NCBI GenBank assembly: GCA_002162815.1
Contig: MAAT01000067.1
Coordinates: forward strand, 24,547 to 88,546
DNA: 64,000 bases
Reading direction: 5' to 3'
From: Gammaproteobacteria bacterium 53_120_T64
GTDB lineage: Bacteria > Pseudomonadota > Gammaproteobacteria > Pseudomonadales > Porticoccaceae
Numbering within the stretch: position 1 is the stretch's first letter; each line of letters begins with the position of its first letter. The notes under the pieces were generated by a model that worked only from the letters and a program-made list of their open reading frames with translations, made no database searches and had not been told where the DNA came from. The position numbers and the translations under genes are program-made. This document shows, one piece after another, positions 9,476-17,065 of this stretch.

Positions 9476-10852
9476 TCAGCTCGTCGCTGCTTTTAGTAAA
9501 TCGTCGAGCATTCTGTCCAGGTGGTCGAGGGTGTTGCAGGTTTTGGCCATGTGGCAGTAGGGCTTGTATTTATACATTACCGAATCGCCGGCATTCCAGA
9601 AGGTCGTCGGCTCGGGGTTGAGCCAGATAACGCGTTTGGCGCGCAGGTGCAGGGTTTGCATCACCTCTGTGCGTGGAGCGAGGAAATTGTTGCGGGCATC
9701 GCCGAGGATGAGCACGGTGGTTTTGTTGTCGATAGCGTCCATGCACTGGTCTTCAAAGTCGAGCAGGGTGGTGCCGTAGTCGGAGCCGCCCATGCCGTGG
9801 TCGGCCATAATTTTGTCAATCGCCTGTTCAACCGGGTACTTCTCAAAAATATCTTTCACCGGGATTAGATTGCCAGTAAACACATAGCTATCGATGCGCT
9901 GCATGACGTCGTTGAGGCTGTGTAGGAACAGCAGCAGGAAGCGCGCATAGGACTGCACCGAGCCGCTAATATCGCACATCACCAGTAGGCGGGGTTTGTC
10001 GATGTACTTGGTCTTCCAGTAGGTTTCAAACATCACGCCGTCGTAGGCGACATTGCGGCGCAGGGTTTTGCGAAAATCGAGCTGGCCACGTTTGTCCTGC
10101 TTCTTCTTTTTTGAATACTGGGTGCTGAGGCGCTTCGCCATCTTGCGTACCAGGTCGTGCATGACGTGAAAGTCGCGCTGCTCGATATTCGATAGCTTGC
10201 TGCTCTTGAGGTGGTCTTCGCGCAGGTTGCGGGTGGCATTGCGCCCATACATAGATAGCTGTTGCTCGACAAAATCTTTGACGCCCTCGGCCAGGAACTC
10301 TTTGGCATTTCTCAGCTCACCCGCCTGGGCAATACTGGAGGGGCAGTCGCCCTTGCCCATGGCGGCGATATCATTTTGCAGGTCGCGGAGGCCCATCTTC
10401 TGCATGATTTTCTGCGCATAGAGGCTCTTTTGGGTAAAAAACCAGATATCGGTGAGACCGACTTCGCGAGCGGCCTTCTTCATTTCGATGGCAAGGCTGG
10501 CGGTGTCGCCCTCCAGCAGCATTTTGGCGAGCTCTGATTGTGCCTGCGGTGCCTCGCTTTGGGCCTGTTGTGGCTCGCTTGCCTCATCGCTGGCGGAGGC
10601 TGTGTTGTTGCTGTGCGGGTCGTTGGCGGCGCTGAATGTGTCGAAGCTGAAGAACTGCTCGAAACAATCGGCGACCAAATCTTGCTCGGTTTCTGATTTT
10701 GCCAGGCTGACCTGAAAGGCATTTTTCAGGATGCTGCGATCAGAATAGCCGACAAGGGCCACGGTACGGCTGGTTTCAATGGTATCGGAGGGCGATACAT
10801 TGATGCCGGCTGCGCGGATGACTTTGTAAAAATCTTCGAGGGTTTGCTGCAT
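9476..10852 (-). CDS. VWA-domain (CoxE-like) protein
   Basis: 458 residues. The C-terminal half is a CoxE-type von Willebrand A domain with an intact metal-ion-dependent adhesion site (DISGSVQS) and a second acidic loop (GDARNN). The N-terminal half is helical with an Ala/Gln/Ser-rich linker. Proteins of this type work with MoxR-family AAA+ ATPases in assembly or metal insertion for large enzymes; that ATPase is encoded immediately upstream (56-base gap), so the two form one operon. Start ATG 10852 has GAGGA ahead of it. The client enzyme is not shown by the sequence; the neighbouring copper monooxygenase is one candidate, with no direct proof. Confidence 0.85.
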   Translation of the reverse strand: MQQTLEDFYKVIRAAGINVSPSDTIETSRTVALVGYSDRSILKNAFQVSLAKSETEQDLVADCFEQFFSFDTFSAANDPHSNNTASASDEASEPQQAQSEAPQAQSELAKMLLEGDTASLAIEMKKAAREVGLTDIWFFTQKSLYAQKIMQKMGLRDLQNDIAAMGKGDCPSSIAQAGELRNAKEFLAEGVKDFVEQQLSMYGRNATRNLREDHLKSSKLSNIEQRDFHVMHDLVRKMAKRLSTQYSKKKKQDKRGQLDFRKTLRRNVAYDGVMFETYWKTKYIDKPRLLVMCDISGSVQSYARFLLLFLHSLNDVMQRIDSYVFTGNLIPVKDIFEKYPVEQAIDKIMADHGMGGSDYGTTLLDFEDQCMDAIDNKTTVLILGDARNNFLAPRTEVMQTLHLRAKRVIWLNPEPTTFWNAGDSVMYKYKPYCHMAKTCNTLDHLDRMLDDLLKAATS

Positions 10853-10908
10853 ACTGATTCCTCGCGAAGCGCCGCTGCTTGTCTTGGCCAGAGGCGCTTC
10901 GCTATCGC

Positions 10909-11859
10909 TTAGCGCCCTGAGCGCTTATGAGCCTTGTTAATAAAGGTGCGCAGGTGGTCGCCCATGGCATCGATATCGGTCTCAAATTTTAGCAGCACGT
11001 TGAGGGTCTGCTTCACCATCGCCGGCTCGAGTTGCTCGCTGTGGAGGAGGAGCAGGGTTTTTGCCCAGTCGATGGTTTCTGAGATTGACGGCACTTTCTT
11101 GAGGTCAAGTTCCCTCACTTGTTGCACGAAGCTGACCACCTCTTTGCGCAGGGTGTCGGAGAGCTCGGGTACACGGCTGGTCAAAATACGGCTTTCGAGC
11201 TTTTCGTCCGGGTAGGGTACATATAGATGTAGGCAGCGCCGCTTGAGGGCATCACTCAGCTCGCGGCTATTGTTACTGGTGAGAAAAACCAGCGGCTTAA
11301 TTTTCGCCTTGATGGTGCCGAGCTCGGGAATGGAAACCTGAAATTCGGAGAGCACTTCGAGCAGGAAGGCTTCAAACTCGGGGTCGGACTTGTCCACCTC
11401 ATCAATTAGCAGTACACAGCCGAGTTCTTCGTGCAGCGCCTTATAAAGGGGGCGAGGCTCGAGGAAGGCTTCGGAGAAGAAGAGGTCGTCGTGGTTGTGG
11501 ATACGTTCCATCGACTGTTCGAGCCCACTGGCACCCTCTAACAGTTCGCCGAGCTTGTCTTTTAAAAGCTGGGTATACAGCAGCTGCTTGGCGTATTTCC
11601 ACTCGTACAGTGCCTTGGACTCATCCAACCCCTCGTAGCATTGCAGGCGAACTAAGGGCACGTCGAGGATTTGCGCGGTGGTCTTGGCGAGTTCGGTTTT
11701 ACCGACACCAGCGGGACCTTCGACCATCACCGGTTTTTGTAGGTTGTGGGCGATGTAGACACAGGTGGCGATCTGCTCGCTACAAATGTACTGAGCGGCT
11801 TCAAAGCGTTGCTGGATATCGTCTACCGAAGTGAATTTGTCTTTATAAAGTTCTTTCAT
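10909..11859 (-). CDS. MoxR-family AAA+ ATPase
   Basis: 316 residues. Walker A is GPAGVGKT (residues 48-55), Walker B is LLIDEVDKSD, and sensor 1 is FLTSNN with the arginine-rich ALKRRCLHLYV segment. This matches the CoxD/MoxR branch of AAA+ proteins, cytoplasmic chaperone-like ATPases that remodel or metallate enzyme complexes together with a VWA partner, here the next gene. The start is ATG 11859 with only a weak ribosome-binding site. It is separated by 37 bases from the acyl-CoA dehydrogenase gene on the same strand, so the three may be co-transcribed. Confidence 0.9.
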   Translation of the reverse strand: MKELYKDKFTSVDDIQQRFEAAQYICSEQIATCVYIAHNLQKPVMVEGPAGVGKTELAKTTAQILDVPLVRLQCYEGLDESKALYEWKYAKQLLYTQLLKDKLGELLEGASGLEQSMERIHNHDDLFFSEAFLEPRPLYKALHEELGCVLLIDEVDKSDPEFEAFLLEVLSEFQVSIPELGTIKAKIKPLVFLTSNNSRELSDALKRRCLHLYVPYPDEKLESRILTSRVPELSDTLRKEVVSFVQQVRELDLKKVPSISETIDWAKTLLLLHSEQLEPAMVKQTLNVLLKFETDIDAMGDHLRTFINKAHKRSGR

Positions 11860-11896
11860 ACGGACTTTGTGCCTATTTTGGAAATTATTTTGGTGC

Positions 11897-13021
11897 CTAG
11901 CCTTTGTGGCCTTGGTCGAATAAAAAGCGCTCTGCTAGTGCGCTGGTGCGGGCGGCTGTAGCTTGGCGGCCAATATGGCTCAGTGTGTCTATATCGGCGG
12001 CGAGTGTGCAAAGGCCGGGATACTGGTCATGCCAATCGAGCAGGCTGGCTTGTACTTGCCTCACAACAGACCGGAAACCAACAATAAGGGGTGTTAGGTC
12101 TGCTGAGATGTGTTGTTGATCGAGCTTGCTGGCAGCCAGTATACCCAATTCTTTGGCCGTTTCTGTCAGGCAGAGTAGCTCGCCGAGTTGATGCATGTCT
12201 AAGGACTTGTTGCAGGATGAACTGGCGCTCGCTAAATAGTCGAGTTGGGCTTGTATCGCACCGGCGATGGGCGCCAGCATCAAGGTATCCTCGAGGGTGC
12301 GCATGGGTAGTGATATTTCGGTAAAGGCCCGGCCCGGCGTACCGATTAGTGTGTCGCTAGGGGTTCGACAGTCAGTAAAGACAATATTGCAGTGACTGCT
12401 CGGCGCTAAGCCCTTAATGTCGTGGGGAGGTAGGCGCTTTAGGCCCGGGCTATCGGTGGGTATAAGGAAGGCTGAGTAGTGTTTGCGCTGGCGATCCTGT
12501 TCGGTGATAGCCAGCACAATGAGCCGGTCAGCGTAGGGGCCGTGGCTAACAAAGGCTTTTTCGCCGTTGAGAATATAATGTCGCCCCTGTTTTATCGCCG
12601 TGCAGCTCAAGTGTTTGGGATGAGCGCCGACATCGGGCTCTGAAATGGCTAGGGCACAGAGGGAATCACCATTGAGAATGGCCTCAATATAATCGGAGTG
12701 GTTATTACTTAATGTACGTAGAAAATGACATTTAAGGAGCTGGCCGAGCCAAGTCATTGTCAGCCCAAGTGACTGGTGAGTACGAGTCATATTGTGGCCA
12801 GTATGGGCAATGGGATGGCAGGGCAGTTGGTTAAGGGCTTTGCCGGTGTCGCCAGTGCGAGGCATAAAGTGGTGAAGTAGGTTTTGGGCGGCGAGGTTTT
12901 TTAAGAACAGATTCGGCAGAGATATGGCCGGGGGCTTCTTTACCTCATGACTTTGCTTGGCTTGAGGGGGGGCGATGAAGGGCAAGAATTTAGCGATTGC
13001 TTGGATTGGTGGCTGTGTCAT
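11897..13021 (-). CDS. Acyl-CoA dehydrogenase-like protein
   Basis: 374 residues with the acyl-CoA dehydrogenase fold: an N-terminal helical domain, the middle beta domain with ALAISEPDVGAHP and YILNGEKAFVSHG, and a helical C-terminal domain. It would oxidise an acyl-CoA with FAD, passing electrons to ETF, or act as an atypical paralogue; the N-terminus is unusually Pro/His-rich and the catalytic glutamate is not obvious to me. It starts at ATG 13021 and runs divergently from the copper monooxygenase operon across a 367-base gap. That position is compatible with a role in oxidising the acids derived from hydroxylated hydrocarbons, which is inference. Confidence 0.8.
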   Translation of the reverse strand: MTQPPIQAIAKFLPFIAPPQAKQSHEVKKPPAISLPNLFLKNLAAQNLLHHFMPRTGDTGKALNQLPCHPIAHTGHNMTRTHQSLGLTMTWLGQLLKCHFLRTLSNNHSDYIEAILNGDSLCALAISEPDVGAHPKHLSCTAIKQGRHYILNGEKAFVSHGPYADRLIVLAITEQDRQRKHYSAFLIPTDSPGLKRLPPHDIKGLAPSSHCNIVFTDCRTPSDTLIGTPGRAFTEISLPMRTLEDTLMLAPIAGAIQAQLDYLASASSSCNKSLDMHQLGELLCLTETAKELGILAASKLDQQHISADLTPLIVGFRSVVRQVQASLLDWHDQYPGLCTLAADIDTLSHIGRQATAARTSALAERFLFDQGHKG

Positions 13022-13388
13022 ATGGTGCCTTGATTAGCGAGGAAGTGTTTAAGCGTTACGGCAGATTTATTGGGTGTAATCGCGGTGGAATAATATAATC
13101 CTTGGTGATACATGATATGCGATATTATTATAATAGACATATCAATGACTTATGAGGCTTTGGGTGAAGAATCACGGGCTTTGACAATATGCCTGCGGTG
13201 TATAAGTGGCATGAATTAGGTCGCTATCTGTCACTTTGTGCACGCGGGTTGTCATTTTAAGCCCTGCGCTTAGGTTAATTACCTGCGTATATTTCAATCC
13301 AAGCAGTAGTAACAGGTGTTGTTCGGGCCTGCATTTATTGGTCGGCACAGCAAACAAGTTTAATACAAAAAAACAGGGGTACATCAAT
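13022..13388. promoter_or_regulatory. Divergent regulatory region ahead of the copper monooxygenase operon
   Basis: 367 bases between the acyl-CoA dehydrogenase-like gene and pmoC. It contains a very AT-rich stretch near 13085-13145 with the perfect palindrome TATTATAATA (13126-13135), a TTGACA at 13181-13186 and a TATAAG at 13201-13206. The 14-base spacing between the last two is too short for a standard sigma-70 promoter, so I do not call a promoter pair. The length and AT content suggest regulated expression of the operon. Confidence 0.4.
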
Positions 13389-14183
13389 ATGGCTAGAGAA
13401 AATACTCAATCCATTGCTTTGGACGGTAGCGCAGACAGCAAGGTTGCCGGGCACTTTAAGCGCAATCGTTTTGCCTATGTATTTGGAGCAATTGTTATTG
13501 CTGCAGGTACTGCTATTCGAATTTATTTGGATACTATGGGTTTCACCGTTGGTACCGATTACTACTCCGAGGAGTTTCAGAAGTACTGGATGCCTGTTCT
13601 CTACGGTGAGTTGATTCTCCTTAGTTCGTTTACCATTATTCTTTCTGTCTATTGCTGGATGACCCGCGAAACCGATGCCAGCAGTATTAGTAAAGAGTTG
13701 GAATTGAGCCGTTACTGGAAGTTGCTCGGTATCTTTACCGTGATGGGTATCTGGGCCGGTTGTGTTGCCTCTAACGCCGTTGAGTCCGACGCCGCTTGGC
13801 ACCAGGTGACGATTCGGGATACCGATTTCACGCCAACTCACATTGTCATCTTCTATTTTGCACTGCCATTTTTGACGGCCATGCTGATTCCTGCCTTTAT
13901 CTGGACTCACACGCGTATCCCCGCCTACATGAACAAGATCTCCGTGCCTTTCCTGGCGGTTGTCTGCGGTATTTTGATGATTATGCCTAACTATGGCTTT
14001 AATGAGTGGGGTCACACCTTCTTCTACGCTGAAGAGTTGTTTGCGGCGCCGATCCACTACGGCTTTGTATTCTTAGGTTGGTCCTTGTTCTTCTTGGTGC
14101 CACTGGCGATGCAGCTGATTGGTAACATGGCTCGTCTGATTGCTGAGACCACAGCGGAAGATTACAATCCCGCAGCCGAGTAA
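13389..14183 (+). CDS. pmoC: Copper membrane monooxygenase subunit C (PmoC/AmoC family)
   Basis: 264 residues, six or so membrane helices. PmoC carries the essential metal sites of particulate methane/ammonia/hydrocarbon monooxygenases. The first site is intact: D134, H138 and H151 in DAAWHQ and DFTPTH, with exactly the spacing of D156/H160/H173 of Methylococcus capsulatus (numbering from memory). The CuD-site ligands are also present: N205, H209 and H223 in NEWGH and APIHYGF. The start is ATG 13389; an upstream extension of the frame lacks homology. It heads the operon pmoC-A-B, the canonical order for CuMMOs in proteobacteria. It is not a truncated orphan pmoC. The substrate (methane, ammonia, ethane to butane, ethylene) cannot be fixed from this subunit. 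Confidence 0.95.
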   Translation: MARENTQSIALDGSADSKVAGHFKRNRFAYVFGAIVIAAGTAIRIYLDTMGFTVGTDYYSEEFQKYWMPVLYGELILLSSFTIILSVYCWMTRETDASSISKELELSRYWKLLGIFTVMGIWAGCVASNAVESDAAWHQVTIRDTDFTPTHIVIFYFALPFLTAMLIPAFIWTHTRIPAYMNKISVPFLAVVCGILMIMPNYGFNEWGHTFFYAEELFAAPIHYGFVFLGWSLFFLVPLAMQLIGNMARLIAETTAEDYNPAAE

Positions 14184-14207
14184 GTCTTAGTAGTTCTGCA
14201 GTATCCG

Positions 14208-14246
14208 ATTATCCCCGTAAGCTCTCAGTTTGCGGGGATAATTTTT
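14208..14246 (+). terminator. Intercistronic hairpin between pmoC and pmoA
   Basis: A perfect 10-bp stem, ATTATCCCCG (14208-14217) with CGGGGATAAT (14233-14242), loop of 15 bases, followed by TTTTTCT. It has the form of an intrinsic terminator but lies inside the operon, so it probably attenuates transcription or protects the pmoC message after processing. Confidence 0.7.
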
Positions 14247-14302
14247 CTCCAAACCCTAAATCTATGCTTTGAAAATATTCTTTTTGTACGAGAGGTATCG
14301 TT

Positions 14303-15097
14303 ATGAGTGAAGCACAATCCACAGGGCTGTCAGACGTAGAAGTTAAGGCAAGGCAACTTGACCTTAAGTCTCTCGACAATCCGCGGGCAATGAAGTTATA
14401 CCGTCGCTTTGACGGCATTATTATTCTTGTCTTATTTACCTTCCTGGTGCTCGGTGTGCAGATTCAGTTCACCCTGACTGCCGGTGACTGGGACTATTGG
14501 ATCGATTGGCGAGATCGTCGTTGGTGGCCTCTAGTGGCACCCTTTTCGTTGTTGTTGTTTATCGCACCCTTTACCTACGGTATCTGGGAGCGCGTACGTC
14601 TGCCGATTATGGCAACAGCTGTCACGACCTTGTTGTGCCTGGTGTCCTGGTTGAGCCGCTACTTGAATTTTTACGAGTTCACCCACTTTCCCTTATCGTT
14701 TACCTTTCCGTCGACCTATATCGGTCTCGGCATATTGCTGGATTGTGCCTTGGCGATTAGCCGCAGTCTGATTGTTTCAACCTTGATCGGCGGCGGATTG
14801 TTTGGCGCCTTGGTCTACCCGATAAACTGGTCCTTTATGGCGCCTTACAAGGTGCCTGTCGAGTTTAACGGTATGTTGATGTCGGTAGCTGACATGATGG
14901 GTTATCAATACATTAGAACGACGACGCCTGAATACCTGCGCATTATCGAGGAATCTACCCTGCGTACCTTTGGTGGGTCGGTGACGCCTTTGACCGCTGT
15001 GTTTTCGGCCCTGTGTGGGATGGTGGTTTATGCGGCCTTCCTGTGGGTTGGTTACAAGATTAACGGCCTGGATAAATTCACCAAGCGCATTGTTTAG
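14303..15097 (+). CDS. pmoA: Copper membrane monooxygenase subunit A (PmoA/AmoA/hydrocarbon monooxygenase family)
   Basis: 264 residues with about seven membrane helices. Family landmarks are GDWDYW-x-DW-x-DRRWW near residue 60, IWERVRLP, the proline-rich FPSTYIG segment, VPVEFNGMLMSVAD and TPEYLRI, then STLRTFG. The subunit packs against PmoB and PmoC in the membrane trimer. The variant GDWDYW differs from GDWDFW of methane oxidisers and nitrifiers, and AVFSAL replaces the usual AFFSAF, both of which put it outside the classical clades. Start ATG 14303 follows GAGAGG. It lies 119 bases after pmoC with a hairpin between, and 22 bases before pmoB. Function as a hydrocarbon monooxygenase subunit is inferred. 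Confidence 0.95.
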   Translation: MSEAQSTGLSDVEVKARQLDLKSLDNPRAMKLYRRFDGIIILVLFTFLVLGVQIQFTLTAGDWDYWIDWRDRRWWPLVAPFSLLLFIAPFTYGIWERVRLPIMATAVTTLLCLVSWLSRYLNFYEFTHFPLSFTFPSTYIGLGILLDCALAISRSLIVSTLIGGGLFGALVYPINWSFMAPYKVPVEFNGMLMSVADMMGYQYIRTTTPEYLRIIEESTLRTFGGSVTPLTAVFSALCGMVVYAAFLWVGYKINGLDKFTKRIV

Positions 15098-15119
15098 ACG
15101 ACGTTGGAGTAAGCAGTTA

Positions 15120-16370
15120 ATGAAAAGATTAATAGCGAGAAAAACAGGTCTCACGGCGTTGCTGGCTGGCCTGGTGATGGTTTTACTGGCGGGCGATGTC
15201 ATGGCCCACGGTGAGCGAGCGCAATTGGCGAGTATGCGTATGCGTACCGTCCATTGGTTTGATACCAAGGTAGAGCCTTTGAATGTAAAGGTTGGCGATA
15301 TCGTTACGGTAACGGGTAAGTTGGTGACCTCCGAGTGGTGGCCCAAGCATATGCCCAGCATTGAGGAGACGGTGTACCTGAATATCGGCGTGCCGGGTCC
15401 AACCTTTCTGAGGTTGCACTCTGAGGTTAATGGTGTGCCGATGATGCGCTCTACAGCTTTCCCTTTGGGTAAAGTCTATGAGTACAAAACGGTACTGCGG
15501 GCACGTATTGCCGGCCGCTACCACGTTCACCCCATTTTAAATGTTAAGGATGCGGGTTCTCTGGTCGACAAGGGTACCTGGTTGGAAGTGGCGGAAGCTG
15601 ACGATGGCGCGCCGTTCGTCAACGAAATTACCACTTTGACCGGTGAAACGATCAACTTGGAAACCTACGGTTTGGATGGGGTTTTTACCTGGCACTTGAT
15701 CTGGATAGCAATGGGTGTCGCCTACCTACTGTATTGGCTGATTCGTAAAGAGCTGTTTATACCGCGCTTTATTCGTATTCGTCATTTGGGCAGCGATCGG
15801 GCCAATGAGCTGATGACCAAGAAAGACTTTGTGGTGAGTAGTTTGTTTTTTACCGTGTCTTTGGCTTTGATACTCGGTGGTTACCTTTGGGCGGAACACA
15901 AATACCCCATTACCATTCCCTTGCAAACGGGCTTGGTAGAGGTTGAGCCGATCGATATTCCGACGGGTGGTCTGGAGGTTGAGGTGGATCACGCGACTTA
16001 TGATCTTGCGGGTCGCAGCTTAAGTATGCAGTTACAGTTGACCAACAATAGTGCGGGCCCACTGCGCATTGGTGAGTTCTTAACCGCCAACATTCGCTTC
16101 CTGAACCCGGATGTTAATGAGGGTGAGATTTACGAAGGCGAAGAAATGGTCTCTAAAGATGGTTTGACTGTCTCTGTCGATACGATTCAACCGGGTCAAA
16201 CGGTCGATGTGGAGTTAGTTGCTTCGGACGCTTTGTGGGAGCAATATCGTATGACCGGTTTGATTCATGATCCGGATAGCCGTTTTGCCGGTATGATCTT
16301 CTACTACGATGAGAACGGCGAACGATTTTTCCAGGAAGTGGGTGGCGCAGTACTCCCGAACTTCTTTTGA
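15120..16370 (+). CDS. pmoB: Copper membrane monooxygenase subunit B (PmoB family)
   Basis: 416 residues: a signal peptide cleaved at MA-H so that H30 becomes the mature N-terminus, an N-terminal cupredoxin domain, two membrane helices (about 183-203 and 235-255) and a C-terminal cupredoxin domain. The copper-B ligands are all present: H30 and the pair H135 and H137 in RYHVHP. H45 in RTVHWFD matches His48 of M. capsulatus, whereas the position of its His72 seems to be V69, as in many relatives. Start ATG 15120 follows GGAG. The intact ligands argue for a functional enzyme. The C-terminal domain (GGLEVEVDHATYDLAGRSL) is divergent from methanotroph PmoB but matches the family layout. Confidence 0.95.
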   Translation: MKRLIARKTGLTALLAGLVMVLLAGDVMAHGERAQLASMRMRTVHWFDTKVEPLNVKVGDIVTVTGKLVTSEWWPKHMPSIEETVYLNIGVPGPTFLRLHSEVNGVPMMRSTAFPLGKVYEYKTVLRARIAGRYHVHPILNVKDAGSLVDKGTWLEVAEADDGAPFVNEITTLTGETINLETYGLDGVFTWHLIWIAMGVAYLLYWLIRKELFIPRFIRIRHLGSDRANELMTKKDFVVSSLFFTVSLALILGGYLWAEHKYPITIPLQTGLVEVEPIDIPTGGLEVEVDHATYDLAGRSLSMQLQLTNNSAGPLRIGEFLTANIRFLNPDVNEGEIYEGEEMVSKDGLTVSVDTIQPGQTVDVELVASDALWEQYRMTGLIHDPDSRFAGMIFYYDENGERFFQEVGGAVLPNFF

Positions 16371-16408
16371 TTTAGAGCACTACACACTATAAAAATGAGG
16401 GTTGTTGG

Positions 16409-17053
16409 ATGTTGGCGAGACAGGTAGCACGAACTTTTCGATCTATAATTTCAAGTTTGATCATGGTTTGGGTGGCCTGTGGCGCCAGCACCGTATTTGC
16501 TCACGGGGGTGTGTCGGTAGAAGATGATGTATGTCTTATTAAGATCGATAGATATAAAGCGCATTTTACCGGCTATCTACCTCGGGAGAGAGCAACCCAA
16601 GAGTTTTGTGAAGATATCCCGATAGCCACCCAAAGTATTTTTGTTATCGATTACATCAGTGATGAACTGCGTGAGATGGAGCTTGATTTTCGCGTGATCC
16701 GCGATGTCAATGAGCTCGGTGTTACCGCAGTTCTCGCCGATCTTGGTGGTGAAGAGGCCATAAAGGCGGCGACGGTTTACTACGCTGAGCCCAAGCGTTA
16801 TCACAAAGGGGTGATGAATATTCGCCACACCTTTACGCAGAACGGCGGCTATATTGGTATTGTGAATGCGAACCACTTGGAAACGGGCCTAAAATATACG
16901 TCGGTGTTTCCCTTTTCTGTGGGGCAGGTTAGCTACGCTAATTATATCCGTTATTTCCTCGCCCTATTTGCGGCATGTGGCGTGTTTATTTATGCAGGCG
17001 GTCGCGGTCTTGTTTTTAAGGTTAAGCCACCACGTAGTGGAAGGCGAGCTTAG
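16409..17053 (+). CDS. Membrane-anchored periplasmic HGGV protein, conserved, unknown function
   Basis: 214 residues, 38 bases after pmoB and 12 before the multicopper oxidase gene, so clearly part of the operon. A signal peptide should be cleaved at FA-H, leaving H32 as residue 1 of HGGVSVEDD. The periplasmic domain has C42, H52 in AHFTGY and C67 in EFCEDIP, and one membrane helix lies near residues 181-203 with a basic cytoplasmic tail. I remember similar HFTGY...EFCEDIP proteins in other proteobacteria but no assigned function. It is not PmoD: I see no CuA-like motif. A role in copper binding or monooxygenase assembly is inferred from position and from the mature N-terminal histidine. Confidence 0.8.
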   Translation: MLARQVARTFRSIISSLIMVWVACGASTVFAHGGVSVEDDVCLIKIDRYKAHFTGYLPRERATQEFCEDIPIATQSIFVIDYISDELREMELDFRVIRDVNELGVTAVLADLGGEEAIKAATVYYAEPKRYHKGVMNIRHTFTQNGGYIGIVNANHLETGLKYTSVFPFSVGQVSYANYIRYFLALFAACGVFIYAGGRGLVFKVKPPRSGRRA

Positions 17054-17065
17054 TCAAGGGGCGGT

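Noticed and set aside
13181..13206. TTGACA and TATAAG ahead of pmoC as a sigma-70 promoter
   Set aside because: The 14-base spacer is too short, so I list only a general regulatory region.
13335..14057. 240-residue minus-strand frame over pmoC
   Set aside because: pmoC has all metal ligands on the plus strand; the antisense frame lacks a start context or domain.
16409..17053. PmoD identity for the HGGV protein
   Set aside because: Position and topology fit loosely, but I see no CuA-like cysteine motif, so I leave it as unknown.
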